This document shows, in pieces, positions 46,334-54,816 of a stretch of DNA of 64,000 bases (positions are counted from its first letter, which is position 1; each line of letters starts with the position of its first letter). Both the position numbers and the translations under genes were made by a program. Source of the DNA: Natronomonas salsuginis (GTDB taxonomy: Archaea; Halobacteriota; Halobacteria; Halobacteriales; Haloarculaceae); the NCBI RefSeq assembly GCF_005239135.1, contig NZ_QKNX01000003.1:124001-188000 (forward strand), given 5' to 3'. The notes beneath the pieces are model-generated. The model was not told where the DNA came from, ran no database searches, and was given only the letters and a program-made list of their open reading frames with translations.

Positions 46334-47323
46334 ATGACTCGGCGGGCACTGTACTTCACCGGGCCTCGATCGGTGGAAGTCCGAACCTCGTCAATCCCTG
46401 ATCCGGACGCTGGTGAGGTCCGGGTTCAGACGAGACGGTCGACTGTCAGTCCGGGCACGGAGATGCTGGTCTACCGTGACGAGGTCCCTCCGGAACTGGT
46501 GGTCGACGAGACGATCGACGCATTCGATAACACGTTTTCGTACCCGCTGCAGTACGGCTACGCCTCTGTGGGGCGCGTGACGGCCGTCGGCGAGGGCGTC
46601 GACGACGAGTGGCTCGAACAGCGGGTGTTTGCGTTCAACCCCCACGAGAGTCACTTCCTCGCTGACCCCGAGACGCTCGTCCCGACGGCGCTGTCCGACG
46701 AGCGAGCCCTCCTGATCCCGAACACCGAGACGGCAGTCAACTTCGTCATGGACGCGCGGCCCCGGATCGGCGCGCGGGTCGTGGTGTTCGGCCAGGGACC
46801 GATCGGGCTGTTGACGACGGCGCTGCTATCTGAGTTCCCGCTTTCGGAACTCGTCACCGTTGATCGCTACGAGCCCCGGCGGCGGCTCTCGGAATCGCTG
46901 GGTGCCGACCGCGCCGTCTCGCCCGACGCCCTCGGGAGCGCGATCGAGGCGGACGCCGACATCGCGTTCGAACTCTCCGGAAACCCGACGGCACTCGACG
47001 ACGCTATCGACGTCGCGGGCTATGCGGGGACGGTCATCGTCGGGTCCTGGTACGGCACGAAGGACGTGGCGCTGGATCTCGGCGGAACGTACCATCGGAG
47101 CCACATCCGCCTCCGGAGCAGCCAAGTAAGCCGGATCGATCCCGACCACGCCGACCGGTGGGACAAGGACCGCCGGCTGGACGTCGTCCGGTCGTGGCTG
47201 GCCGAGCACGATCTCTCGGCGCTTTTCACCCACGAGTTCGACATCGAGCACGCGGCCGATGCCTACCGACTGCTTGAGGAACGACAGGACGAGGCCGTCC
47301 AGATCGTGTTCACCTACGAGTGA
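46334..47323 (+). CDS. MDR (medium-chain) dehydrogenase, atypical zinc site
   Basis: A 329-residue GroES/Rossmann MDR protein. At the usual catalytic-zinc Cys position it has VSPGTEML, so the Cys is absent, and no structural four-Cys lobe is seen. The cofactor loop FGQGPIGLLTTALL is intact. This layout recalls BchC-like and other zinc-independent MDRs. It is the first gene of the tight MDR-PTPS-GT-MTase operon; its TGA overlaps a possible PTPS ATG (TGATG at 47321-47325). Confidence 0.85.
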   Translation: MTRRALYFTGPRSVEVRTSSIPDPDAGEVRVQTRRSTVSPGTEMLVYRDEVPPELVVDETIDAFDNTFSYPLQYGYASVGRVTAVGEGVDDEWLEQRVFAFNPHESHFLADPETLVPTALSDERALLIPNTETAVNFVMDARPRIGARVVVFGQGPIGLLTTALLSEFPLSELVTVDRYEPRRRLSESLGADRAVSPDALGSAIEADADIAFELSGNPTALDDAIDVAGYAGTVIVGSWYGTKDVALDLGGTYHRSHIRLRSSQVSRIDPDHADRWDKDRRLDVVRSWLAEHDLSALFTHEFDIEHAADAYRLLEERQDEAVQIVFTYE

Positions 47324-47367
47324 TGCGAGAACGATCCTCCGGATTTAGGTGCCCGCCACCCGTTGTC

Positions 47368-47751
47368 GTGTCCGTGTACTCCACGACGGTGCTGACCGAT
47401 TTTGTGGCACAGCACTACCTCACAGTTCCGGATCCGGGCCCCGAGGGAGTCCCGCATTCCCATCACTTCGAGGTGGAACTGACCTTCTGCGGTCCCGAAC
47501 TGAACGAGTACGACTACCTCGTCGACATCGACGACGCCGAGGCTGCACTCGCGTCACTGGCCGATCGGTACCGCGATACGCTGCTCAACGATCTTCCGGA
47601 GTTCGAGGGCTACAACCCGAGCGTCGAACGCTTTGCCCGCGTCATTTTCGAGCGCGTGACCGCGGCCGTGACCGACGAGACCGTCACCGAGCTGGCTGTG
47701 ACGGTCTGGGAAGACGACGCGGCGGCTGCCACATACGATGTTTCGGTATGA
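47368..47751 (+). CDS. 6-pyruvoyltetrahydropterin synthase (PTPS/QueD) superfamily, atypical active site
   Basis: T-fold protein of 127 residues if it starts at GTG 47368; the ATG at 47323 adds 15 unusual residues but is coupled to the previous stop. Zinc histidines are kept (VAQHYL and PHSHHF). The C-terminal catalytic Glu is in VWEDDAAAATY. The nucleophilic Cys four residues before HxH is Glu (EGVPHSHH), as in PTPS-III enzymes. The Asp-His of the LDHxxLN motif reads YRDTLLND. So classical PTPS or QueD chemistry is unlikely, while binding of a pterin-like substrate is plausible. ATGA overlap with the glycosyltransferase. Confidence 0.85.
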   Translation: MSVYSTTVLTDFVAQHYLTVPDPGPEGVPHSHHFEVELTFCGPELNEYDYLVDIDDAEAALASLADRYRDTLLNDLPEFEGYNPSVERFARVIFERVTAAVTDETVTELAVTVWEDDAAAATYDVSV

Positions 47752-48812
47752 GAGTCGGACTGACGCTGTACGGTGACATCGACGAGCGCTCCGGGGGGTT
47801 TCGTTACGATCGAAAACTACTCCAGGGGCTTCGAGCGGCCGGCGATACCGTTGAACTCGTTGAGTTGCCCTGGCGGCGATACCCTCGGGGACTCCTCGAC
47901 AACGCGTCGCCACGGCTCCGGGATCGATTGGATGTCGATGTCGATGTCATGCTGCAGGACGAACTCGCCCATCCGTCCCTGCTCCGGGCAAACCGTCAGT
48001 TGCCGTATCCGATCGTCAGCATCGTCCATCACCTGCGAGCGAGCGAATCGAGACGTCTGTCCCCGTTGTACCGCGCCATCGAGCGCCGGTATCTCGGAAC
48101 GGTCGACGGCGCAGTCTGCAACAGCACGACGACCAGAGACATCGTTACCGGCCTCGGCGTCGATCCTGGATTGACTGCCGTCGCACCGCCCGCCGGCGAC
48201 CAGTTCGATCCCGACCTCGACGACGGGACGATCGAGCATCGCGCACGGGAGCGACCGCTTCGGGTAGTCTTCGTCGGCAACGTTACCCCCCGAAAGGGGC
48301 TGAAAACGCTCATCGAGGGGCTGTCGGCCGCCGAAACCGACGTGAAACTGACCGTCGTAGGACGATCGGCCGACGAGCGATACGCCGCCGCGGTGCGACG
48401 CAGCGTCCGCCGAGAGGGTCTCGCCGACCGCGTTGATCTGGCGGGCGAACTCTCCGAGGAGGAACTCGAAACGGTGCTCCGGTCGAGTCACGTCCTCGCA
48501 GTGCCGTCCCGATACGAGGGGTTCGGCATCGTCTATCTGGAGGGGATGAGTTTCGGGCTCCCGGCGATCGCCTCACGAGCGGGGGGAGCAACAGATGTCG
48601 TCACCGACGGCGAGACGGGCGTACTCGTCGATCCGGGGAACTCAGCGGCGATCGCGGGGGCGCTGACGCGGTTCGACGCTGACCGCGATCGGCTGGCCTC
48701 GATGGGTAAAGCCGCCAGACGACGATACGAATCGCATCCAGACTGGCGCGAGACGACCGCCCGCGTCCGCGGGCTGCTCGAAGCCGTCGCCGCTCTCGAG
48801 GTGATACCATGA
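47748..48812 (+). CDS. Glycosyltransferase family 4
   Basis: A 354-residue GT-B glycosyltransferase. The N-terminal domain opens MRVGLTLYGDIDERSGGFRY. The C-terminal domain has VVFVGNVTPRKGLKTLIEGL and the EX7E motif in YEGFGIVYLEGMSFG, followed by VTDGETGVLVDPGN. Retaining transfer from a nucleotide sugar is expected; the acceptor is unknown. No signal or anchor, so the acceptor may be soluble. It overlaps the genes before and after by 4 nt (ATGA). Confidence 0.92.
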   Translation: MRVGLTLYGDIDERSGGFRYDRKLLQGLRAAGDTVELVELPWRRYPRGLLDNASPRLRDRLDVDVDVMLQDELAHPSLLRANRQLPYPIVSIVHHLRASESRRLSPLYRAIERRYLGTVDGAVCNSTTTRDIVTGLGVDPGLTAVAPPAGDQFDPDLDDGTIEHRARERPLRVVFVGNVTPRKGLKTLIEGLSAAETDVKLTVVGRSADERYAAAVRRSVRREGLADRVDLAGELSEEELETVLRSSHVLAVPSRYEGFGIVYLEGMSFGLPAIASRAGGATDVVTDGETGVLVDPGNSAAIAGALTRFDADRDRLASMGKAARRRYESHPDWRETTARVRGLLEAVAALEVIP

Positions 48813-49705
48813 CGGGTGACTTTCGGCGCTATCTTCGGGCGAAACGGACCGTCGACGACCGTGCGATCGATCAACGGCTCGTCGGAACGCTTCGCGAACG
48901 CCTCCGGAACCGAACGGAAGCCGGTGACGGCCCGCTTCGAGTCCTCGAAGTCGGGGCTGGCATCGGGACGATGCTCGCCCGCCTCGTCGAGTGGGACGTA
49001 CTCCCGCCGGGAGAGATCCGATACACAGCGGTCGATATCGAATCGGACACCATCGAAGCCGTCGTGCCGTACGTCCGAGAGTGGGCCGCCGAACGATCGG
49101 TTTCGGTCTCCGAGACGGACCGGATCGTTCTCGAGGGATCGAACCGTCGTATCGAACTCGAACCGGTAGTCTCGGAGGCCGTCGCGCACGCCGAGCGAAC
49201 GACTGGCGAGTGGGATCTGGTCGTCGGCAGCGCGCTGCTGGATCTCCTCGAACTCGAGGCGCTGGATCGGTTGCTCGATGCGCTTTCGCCCGGCGGACTC
49301 TGTTATTTCCCCATCACGTTTGACGGTGGGACTCGGTTCCGGCCGGAACTCCCGGGCGACCGGACGATCGAGCGTCACTACCACGCTCACATGGACGCGA
49401 AACCGGGGGGAAGCAGTCGGGCGGGTGGAGATGTCGTCGCTCGGCTACAGGGAGCCGTCGGGGTGACGCTTCTCGGCGTTGCCGGCTCGGACTGGGTCGT
49501 CCGCCCTATCGAGGGAACGTATCCTGCCGACGAGGCGTACTTTCTCCGGCACATTCTCGATACGATCGAGGAAGCCGTCGGTGAGGTGACCGACGATACC
49601 GAGACGCTCGAAGCGTGGCTGGCCGAGCGTCGGAGACAGATCGATTCCGCCGAGTTGTGCTACTTTACGCATCAACTCGACGTCCTGGGGTGCGTCAAGA
49701 AATGA
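48809..49705 (+). CDS. Class I SAM-dependent methyltransferase
   Basis: A 298-residue methyltransferase with SAM motif I RVLEVGAGIGTMLARLVEW and motif II TAVDIES. Its C-terminal part (about 90 residues beyond the core) ends SAELCYFTHQLDVLGCVKK. The substrate is likely the product of the preceding glycosyltransferase or its precursor. It is last in the four-gene operon, with a 56-nt gap to the convergent tatC. Confidence 0.85.
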   Translation: MTGDFRRYLRAKRTVDDRAIDQRLVGTLRERLRNRTEAGDGPLRVLEVGAGIGTMLARLVEWDVLPPGEIRYTAVDIESDTIEAVVPYVREWAAERSVSVSETDRIVLEGSNRRIELEPVVSEAVAHAERTTGEWDLVVGSALLDLLELEALDRLLDALSPGGLCYFPITFDGGTRFRPELPGDRTIERHYHAHMDAKPGGSSRAGGDVVARLQGAVGVTLLGVAGSDWVVRPIEGTYPADEAYFLRHILDTIEEAVGEVTDDTETLEAWLAERRRQIDSAELCYFTHQLDVLGCVKK

Positions 49706-49761
49706 TTTGAAAGGGAAAGCCCGCCGATGGACAGATCGGAGGAAACGACGGTGAGATTGCG

Positions 49762-50535
49762 TTAGCGGCGGACCCACCGCAACACCAAAAGCGTCGCCTC
49801 GAAGAGCCCGATCATCGTCGCGGACACGATGATCGGTGCCATTCCCGTCGGATCCGGGCTGAAGAGGAAGGCGATGCCGAGGAACGCGCCCCAGAAGTAC
49901 AGCCGCTTCGCGGCCAGCCACGCGCGGGTCGTCAACCCCATCATGATCGCCAGCATCATGAACAGCGGGATCTGGAACACCGCGGCGAACAGCCCCATCA
50001 TCAACACGATGAGATCGAACGTGTCGGTGAGGCCGAACGCGATCGTGGCCGCGTCCTGCGAGTAGGTCAGAAAGTACGTGAAGATCGCCGGCAGGACGAG
50101 AAAGTACGCGAAGAGGACGCCGAACACGCCCAACACGAGACTCGTCGGGACGGAGGCGAGATAGTATCGCCGCTCTTGGGTGTACAGCCCCGGGCGCATG
50201 AACAGATACGTCTGATAGACGAAGACGGGGAGGCCGACGACGAAGCCGGCGAGCGTCGCGACTTTCAGCCGCGCGAGGATGAGCCCCAGGGGGTGATACA
50301 CCCGCGGGCGGGCGATGTCCCCGCCCGGAAGCACGGAGTACCACAGGAAGTTGATGATCCGATCGCCAAACGGGAAGACGATCCCGGAGATGATCGCCAT
50401 GACGACGAGGACGATGCCCAGCCGGTAGACCATCTCCTCGATGTGGTCCGCCAGCGGCATCTCCTCGTCGCTCTCGGGGCCCTCGCCGACGAACCCCTCG
50501 TCGACGTCGTACCCCCCGTCGGCCGTCTCTGCCAT
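49762..50535 (-). CDS. tatC: Twin-arginine translocase subunit TatC (single-domain form)
   Basis: A 257-residue TatC with six membrane segments. The N-terminal cytoplasmic end has ADHIEEMVYRLG, matching the TatC signal-peptide site (HxxELR-like) with Glu kept. A proline-rich first periplasmic loop and LPVFVYQTYLFMRPGLYTQERRY follow. Tat is the main export route in haloarchaea. Confidence 0.93.
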   Translation of the reverse strand: MAETADGGYDVDEGFVGEGPESDEEMPLADHIEEMVYRLGIVLVVMAIISGIVFPFGDRIINFLWYSVLPGGDIARPRVYHPLGLILARLKVATLAGFVVGLPVFVYQTYLFMRPGLYTQERRYYLASVPTSLVLGVFGVLFAYFLVLPAIFTYFLTYSQDAATIAFGLTDTFDLIVLMMGLFAAVFQIPLFMMLAIMMGLTTRAWLAAKRLYFWGAFLGIAFLFSPDPTGMAPIIVSATMIGLFEATLLVLRWVRR

Positions 50536-50598
50536 TGGCGTGCATCCGTCCCCGGCGTTTGTAAGCCTTCTCTCTCGGGTGAGTGTCGGGGGCGTCGG

Positions 50599-50955
50599 CT
50601 ACACGACGACGACGCGGAGCAACCACAGCGTCCCTATCCCGCTCGCGATCGTCGCGAACACGTTCTCGGTCCGCCACGCGACGACGACGGCGACGGTCCC
50701 GGCGGCGATCCGTTCGTCGAGCACGGTCGCCGAAAGCGACGGCTCGATCGTGACGATCGCCGGAATAGCCAGCGCTGCGAGAACGGCCGCCGGGACCAAT
50801 CGGAGCACGCGTTCGACGACCTCGGGGACCGATTCGAGCCGACCGAACAGGTAGATGAACGAGAGCCGGATCGCGTAGGTCGCGAGGGCGAGAACGACGA
50901 TGACGAACCAGATGGCCGCCGAACCGTAGCCGCCCGCGCCGGCGCTCAGGCTCAT
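50599..50955 (-). CDS. azlD: AzlD family branched-chain amino acid export subunit
   Basis: A 118-residue membrane protein with four segments (ALATYAIRLSFIYLFGR near the start), typical of AzlD. The start at 50955 overlaps the azlC stop (ATGA). Works with AzlC in efflux of branched-chain amino acids. Confidence 0.85.
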   Translation of the reverse strand: MSLSAGAGGYGSAAIWFVIVVLALATYAIRLSFIYLFGRLESVPEVVERVLRLVPAAVLAALAIPAIVTIEPSLSATVLDERIAAGTVAVVVAWRTENVFATIASGIGTLWLLRVVVV

Positions 50956-51638
50956 CGGTTCCCCCACGCCTCGACGGCGAGGCCGATGGCGATCCCGGAG
51001 ACAGTGCCGACGAAGAGCCCGAGGTTGAACGGGACGCCGGCCGCGAGCAGCGCGCCCGCGCCGGAGACGATGGCCGCGACGATCGTCGGAGGATCCTTCA
51101 GCGACGGGACGAGCAACGCGATAAATACGAGCGGGATGGCGAACGAGAGTTCGAGTTCCGGTGGCACGCCCGTCCCGACGAGGACACCGGCGGCGGTCCC
51201 CACCGACCAGACGACCCAGGAGGCGAGCCCGAGTCCGGCGTAGTACCGGAGTCGGTCGCGCGAGTCGTCGCGCGAGAACTCTGCGATCGACATCGCGTAC
51301 ACCTGATCGACGAGCAGGTGCGCCAGCGCCGCTCGGACGCGCCGGCTGTACCGGGTGAAATGCGGCGCAATCGAGGCGGAGTACATGAGCATCCGGAGGT
51401 TGACCACGACGGCGGTGCCGATCACGACGAGCAGCGGGGCCGAATTACTGAGCAGTTCGAACGCGGCGATCTGGGACGCGCCCGCGAAGACGATGACAGA
51501 CATCACGACCGCCTGCACGGGGGAGAGGCCGGCCTCGATGGCGGCGATTCCGGTGATCATCGCGAACGGGACAATCCCGAGGTAAAACGGGACCGAATCG
51601 CGAATACCGGCGCGGAGATCCGGATGGATGTCGATCAT
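50952..51638 (-). CDS. azlC: AzlC family branched-chain amino acid export permease
   Basis: A 228-residue membrane protein. RDSVPFYLGIVPFAMITGIAA, FAGASQIAAFELL and NLRMLMYSASIAPHF are classic AzlC sequences. Forms the larger subunit with AzlD. The pair lies between the two tatC genes. Confidence 0.9.
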   Translation of the reverse strand: MIDIHPDLRAGIRDSVPFYLGIVPFAMITGIAAIEAGLSPVQAVVMSVIVFAGASQIAAFELLSNSAPLLVVIGTAVVVNLRMLMYSASIAPHFTRYSRRVRAALAHLLVDQVYAMSIAEFSRDDSRDRLRYYAGLGLASWVVWSVGTAAGVLVGTGVPPELELSFAIPLVFIALLVPSLKDPPTIVAAIVSGAGALLAAGVPFNLGLFVGTVSGIAIGLAVEAWGNR

Positions 51639-51817
51639 CGCGTACGGTCCCGAGGGAGGCGAGTTCGTCCCGAGACGACAGGATTCGGACGTATCGGCAT
51701 TTCACGGGAGCCGGTACCAGTAGACATCAGCCGACGACGCGCACGGCGGGGTGAAAAGTCTTGTATCCCGAGGACTAACGGAAAAGGTTGATAACCGCGA
51801 GCGAATAACCGTTCACC

Positions 51818-54031
51818 GTGTCTAGCGCCGTAGACGACGATGTCGTCCGGACGGTCTCGGAGGGTCGCGCACACCTCGGCGCGCTGCTTCGAACCGCACA
51901 GAAGCATCTCCAGAAGGTGTTCATCGTCTTCGTGATCGGCTTCCTCGGGACGTTCACCGTATTGCGGCTCTACATCTGGGATATCCTCAAGCGGGATCTC
52001 AACGCCCACCCGGACATCGTCGTCGTCGCCATCACGCCCTTCGAGGTCATCCTCCTGCAGGCGAAGATCGGACTGGTCGCCGGGCTCATCATCATGTTCC
52101 CAGCGCTCGCGTACTTCGGCCGCGATTCGCTGAAACAGCGCGGGCGCTGGCCGGAGAACCTCCCGCGATGGAAGGGGGCCGCGTTCGCGCTGATCAGCGC
52201 GACGCTCTTTCTCGGCGGCGTCGCCTACGCCTACAACCTGTTCTTCCCAATCATGTTCGCGTTTCTCGCGGACAACGCCGTCGGAGCGGGCTTTCAGCCG
52301 ACCTACTCGATCTCGATGTGGGCGCAGTTCATCTTCCTTCTCTCTCTGTCCTTTGGACTCGCTGCGCAGCTGCCGCTGTTCATGAGCACGCTCTCGTACA
52401 CGGAGATCGTTCCCTACGAGACGTTCCGCGACAAGTGGAAGTACGCGGTCGTCGCAATCTTCGTCTTCGGCGCGCTGTTTTCGCCGCCAGATCCCTTCAC
52501 GCAGATCATGTGGGCGGTGCCGCTGGTCGTGCTGTACGGGGCCTCTCTCTACGTGAGCAAGATCGTCGTGACGACGAAACGATCGAGCGACTCGATCGAT
52601 CTGCGGGGGACGGCGCGCGACCGGTGGAACGTCCTCCTCGGGCTGTTCGTGGTGGGACTCGCCCTCGTGTACGCCTTCTATACCTACGGCGGCTACCTCG
52701 CTGTCAACGACGTCCTCGCGTCCGCCGGGTCCAGTTATCGGTTCCTCGCGCCGGGCGCGGGGATCGGACTGGCCGAAACGACGTACATCGCCGTCGTCGG
52801 ATCGCTCTACGGACTCGGCTTCGGGCTCGTCGGATTCGCTTACTTCGTCTACGACGGGCTCGAAGCGCCCGCGGCAAGCGTCGTGGGCGTCGATCCCGAA
52901 GATATCGACGTGGCGGAGCTCGACCTCGACGGCATCCGGTCGGCCCCGGACGCGGTGTTCGATGCGATGGAGGAGTCCGAGGCAGTCGCCCTCGCCGGAC
53001 GGGCGATGGACGATGAGGATGTCGACCGTGCGCAGGCGATCCTCGATCGGTTCGACGCGGTCGACACCGACGCGGAGGGCGACGAGGCCGAAGCGACCAA
53101 AACAGCCGAATCTGACGACGCCGAATCGACCGCCCCCACGGCCGAAACCGGCGGAACGGCCGAAACTGAGGAGATCGACGACAGCCGGATCATGGCGGCC
53201 CGCGGGGCAGGCATCCTGGGCGCGTTCAGCGAGGACGAGATCGACGAGGACGACATCGGCGGCTACGCCTACGATCTCAAGTTCGTCTTCGATAGCATCA
53301 CCTCGAAATCGTTCCGACTGGTCGGACTGTTCATGGCCATCATGGCCGGGACGTTCTTCGTGCTGTATCAGGGCGGGATCGGCCGTCTCCACGAGCAGTT
53401 CGTGCGCGGCATGCCCTCCGAGTTCGCCGCCGAACAGGTGTCGATCGTCACGCTCCATCCGGTCGAGGCGCTCATCTTCATGATCAAGGTCGCCGTGATC
53501 TTCGGCCTCGCCGCCGTCGTGCCGCTGCTCATGTACTACGCGTGGCCGGCCCTGAAAGAGCGCGGCGTGGCCCGCGGCGATCGGCGCGTCCTCTTGCTGT
53601 GGGGCGGCAGCCTCCTGACCTCGATGGCGCTCGGGAGCCTGTTGGGCTTCCTCTACGTCGCCCCCTCGGTCATCTCGTGGCTCGCGACGGACGTGTTGCG
53701 CGCCGAGATGGTGATCGCCTACCGGATCAGCAACTACGGCTGGCTGGTGTTTTTCCTGACCGTCGGGATCGGGATCCTCGTCATGGTGCCCGTCACGATG
53801 CTTCTCTTTCACCGCGGCGGGATCGTCCCCTACGCGGCGATGCGCGGCCGGTGGCGGGAGGTCTCGATCGCCGTGCTCGCGGCGGGGGCCTTCCTGTCGC
53901 CGCGGGGAGTCTTCACCATGTTCCTGCTCGGCCTGCCGGTGATCGCCACCTACGGCCTCGGCCTCGGATTGCTGTGGCTCTACACGCTCGGCGGTCGGCG
54001 GGTGCCGGAAGCGACCGAGCCGGCCGACTGA
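51818..54031 (+). CDS. tatC2: Double TatC (TatCt), haloarchaeal fusion
   Basis: A 737-residue protein with two TatC-like halves (~15-310 and ~470-730) joined by an acidic cytoplasmic linker (~370-455) and extra membrane segments. This is the haloarchaeal TatCt. The first half starts RAHLGALLRTAQKHLQ without the Glu of the HxxEL motif. The start is GTG at 51818. It is divergent from azlCD across 179 nt with no obvious element beyond AT-rich runs near 51780-51815. Confidence 0.93.
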   Translation: MSSAVDDDVVRTVSEGRAHLGALLRTAQKHLQKVFIVFVIGFLGTFTVLRLYIWDILKRDLNAHPDIVVVAITPFEVILLQAKIGLVAGLIIMFPALAYFGRDSLKQRGRWPENLPRWKGAAFALISATLFLGGVAYAYNLFFPIMFAFLADNAVGAGFQPTYSISMWAQFIFLLSLSFGLAAQLPLFMSTLSYTEIVPYETFRDKWKYAVVAIFVFGALFSPPDPFTQIMWAVPLVVLYGASLYVSKIVVTTKRSSDSIDLRGTARDRWNVLLGLFVVGLALVYAFYTYGGYLAVNDVLASAGSSYRFLAPGAGIGLAETTYIAVVGSLYGLGFGLVGFAYFVYDGLEAPAASVVGVDPEDIDVAELDLDGIRSAPDAVFDAMEESEAVALAGRAMDDEDVDRAQAILDRFDAVDTDAEGDEAEATKTAESDDAESTAPTAETGGTAETEEIDDSRIMAARGAGILGAFSEDEIDEDDIGGYAYDLKFVFDSITSKSFRLVGLFMAIMAGTFFVLYQGGIGRLHEQFVRGMPSEFAAEQVSIVTLHPVEALIFMIKVAVIFGLAAVVPLLMYYAWPALKERGVARGDRRVLLLWGGSLLTSMALGSLLGFLYVAPSVISWLATDVLRAEMVIAYRISNYGWLVFFLTVGIGILVMVPVTMLLFHRGGIVPYAAMRGRWREVSIAVLAAGAFLSPRGVFTMFLLGLPVIATYGLGLGLLWLYTLGGRRVPEATEPAD

Positions 54032-54047
54032 AGCGGCGCGAGCCGCT
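54032..54047 (+). terminator. Hairpin directly after tatC2
   Basis: AGCGGC-GCGA-GCCGCT, a 6-bp stem with a GNRA-type tetraloop, begins one nucleotide after the tatC2 stop. Likely an RNA 3'-end or stability element. Confidence 0.4.
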
Positions 54048-54162
54048 CACTCGGCGTCGTCTTCGAGCGCCAGGGAGTTACAATTACGAACGGCGGGCTC
54101 GGCGAGGGCGAATTTGACGCCATCCACGAATATTTGTCCGTGGAAGGCAAACCAGATCGCGT

Positions 54163-54753
54163 ATGGCTGAAACCAACGCCGACGTGCTCGTCGTCGGGGG
54201 CGGCCCCGCCGGACTGAGTGCGGCTCTCTTCGCGCGGAAGAACGGACTGGAGACGATCTGCTTCGACACCGACGGGACGTGGATGCACAAAGCGCACCTG
54301 TTCAACTACCTCGGCGTTGACTCGATCGACGGCTCAGCGTTCATGACGGCCGCTCGATCGCAGGTCGACAGTTTCGGCGTCGAGCGCGTCGAGGCCGAGG
54401 TGACCGACGTATCAGAGGCCGACGACGGCTTCGCGGTCGAGGCCGACGGCGAGGAGTACACCGCGTCCTACGTCGTGTTGGCGACCGGCGCGAACCGCGA
54501 CCTCGCCGACTCGCTCGGCTGTGCGTTCGACGACGAGATCGTCGACGTGGACGTGACGATGGAGACGAGCGTCGAGAACGCCTACGCGACGGGTGCGATG
54601 GTCCGAGCCGAGGAGTGGCAGGCGATCATCTCCGCCGGCGACGGTGCCGCGGCGGCGCTGAACATCCTCTCGAAGGAGAAGGGCGAACACTATCACGACT
54701 TCGACGTGCCCGCCGACGCCGACGCGGTCTTCGGCGGGATGGCCGAGGAGTAG
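54163..54753 (+). CDS. Half-size thioredoxin reductase-like flavoprotein
   Basis: A 196-residue protein. FAD motif GGGPAGLSAALFARKNG at the start, ATGANRD in the middle, and AYATGAMVRAEEWQ near the end match a TrxR-type fold. The NADPH domain and the CxxC redox pair are absent, and standard TrxR is about 310-340 residues. It is complete with a start and stop, so this is a compact form, not a truncation by frameshift. Role unknown, perhaps FAD-dependent redox or sensing. Confidence 0.8.
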   Translation: MAETNADVLVVGGGPAGLSAALFARKNGLETICFDTDGTWMHKAHLFNYLGVDSIDGSAFMTAARSQVDSFGVERVEAEVTDVSEADDGFAVEADGEEYTASYVVLATGANRDLADSLGCAFDDEIVDVDVTMETSVENAYATGAMVRAEEWQAIISAGDGAAAALNILSKEKGEHYHDFDVPADADAVFGGMAEE

Positions 54754-54816
54754 CGCCGCGAGAACAGCCGTCCATCGCCGCGAAAACGGTTTGTCGCTTC
54801 CGACGGAAGTGCGCGT

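Noticed and set aside
47323-47367. ATG at 47323 as the PTPS start, overlapping the MDR stop.
   Set aside because: Not fully excluded, but it adds 15 residues unlike any PTPS N-terminus. The GTG at 47368 starts just before the first conserved strand.
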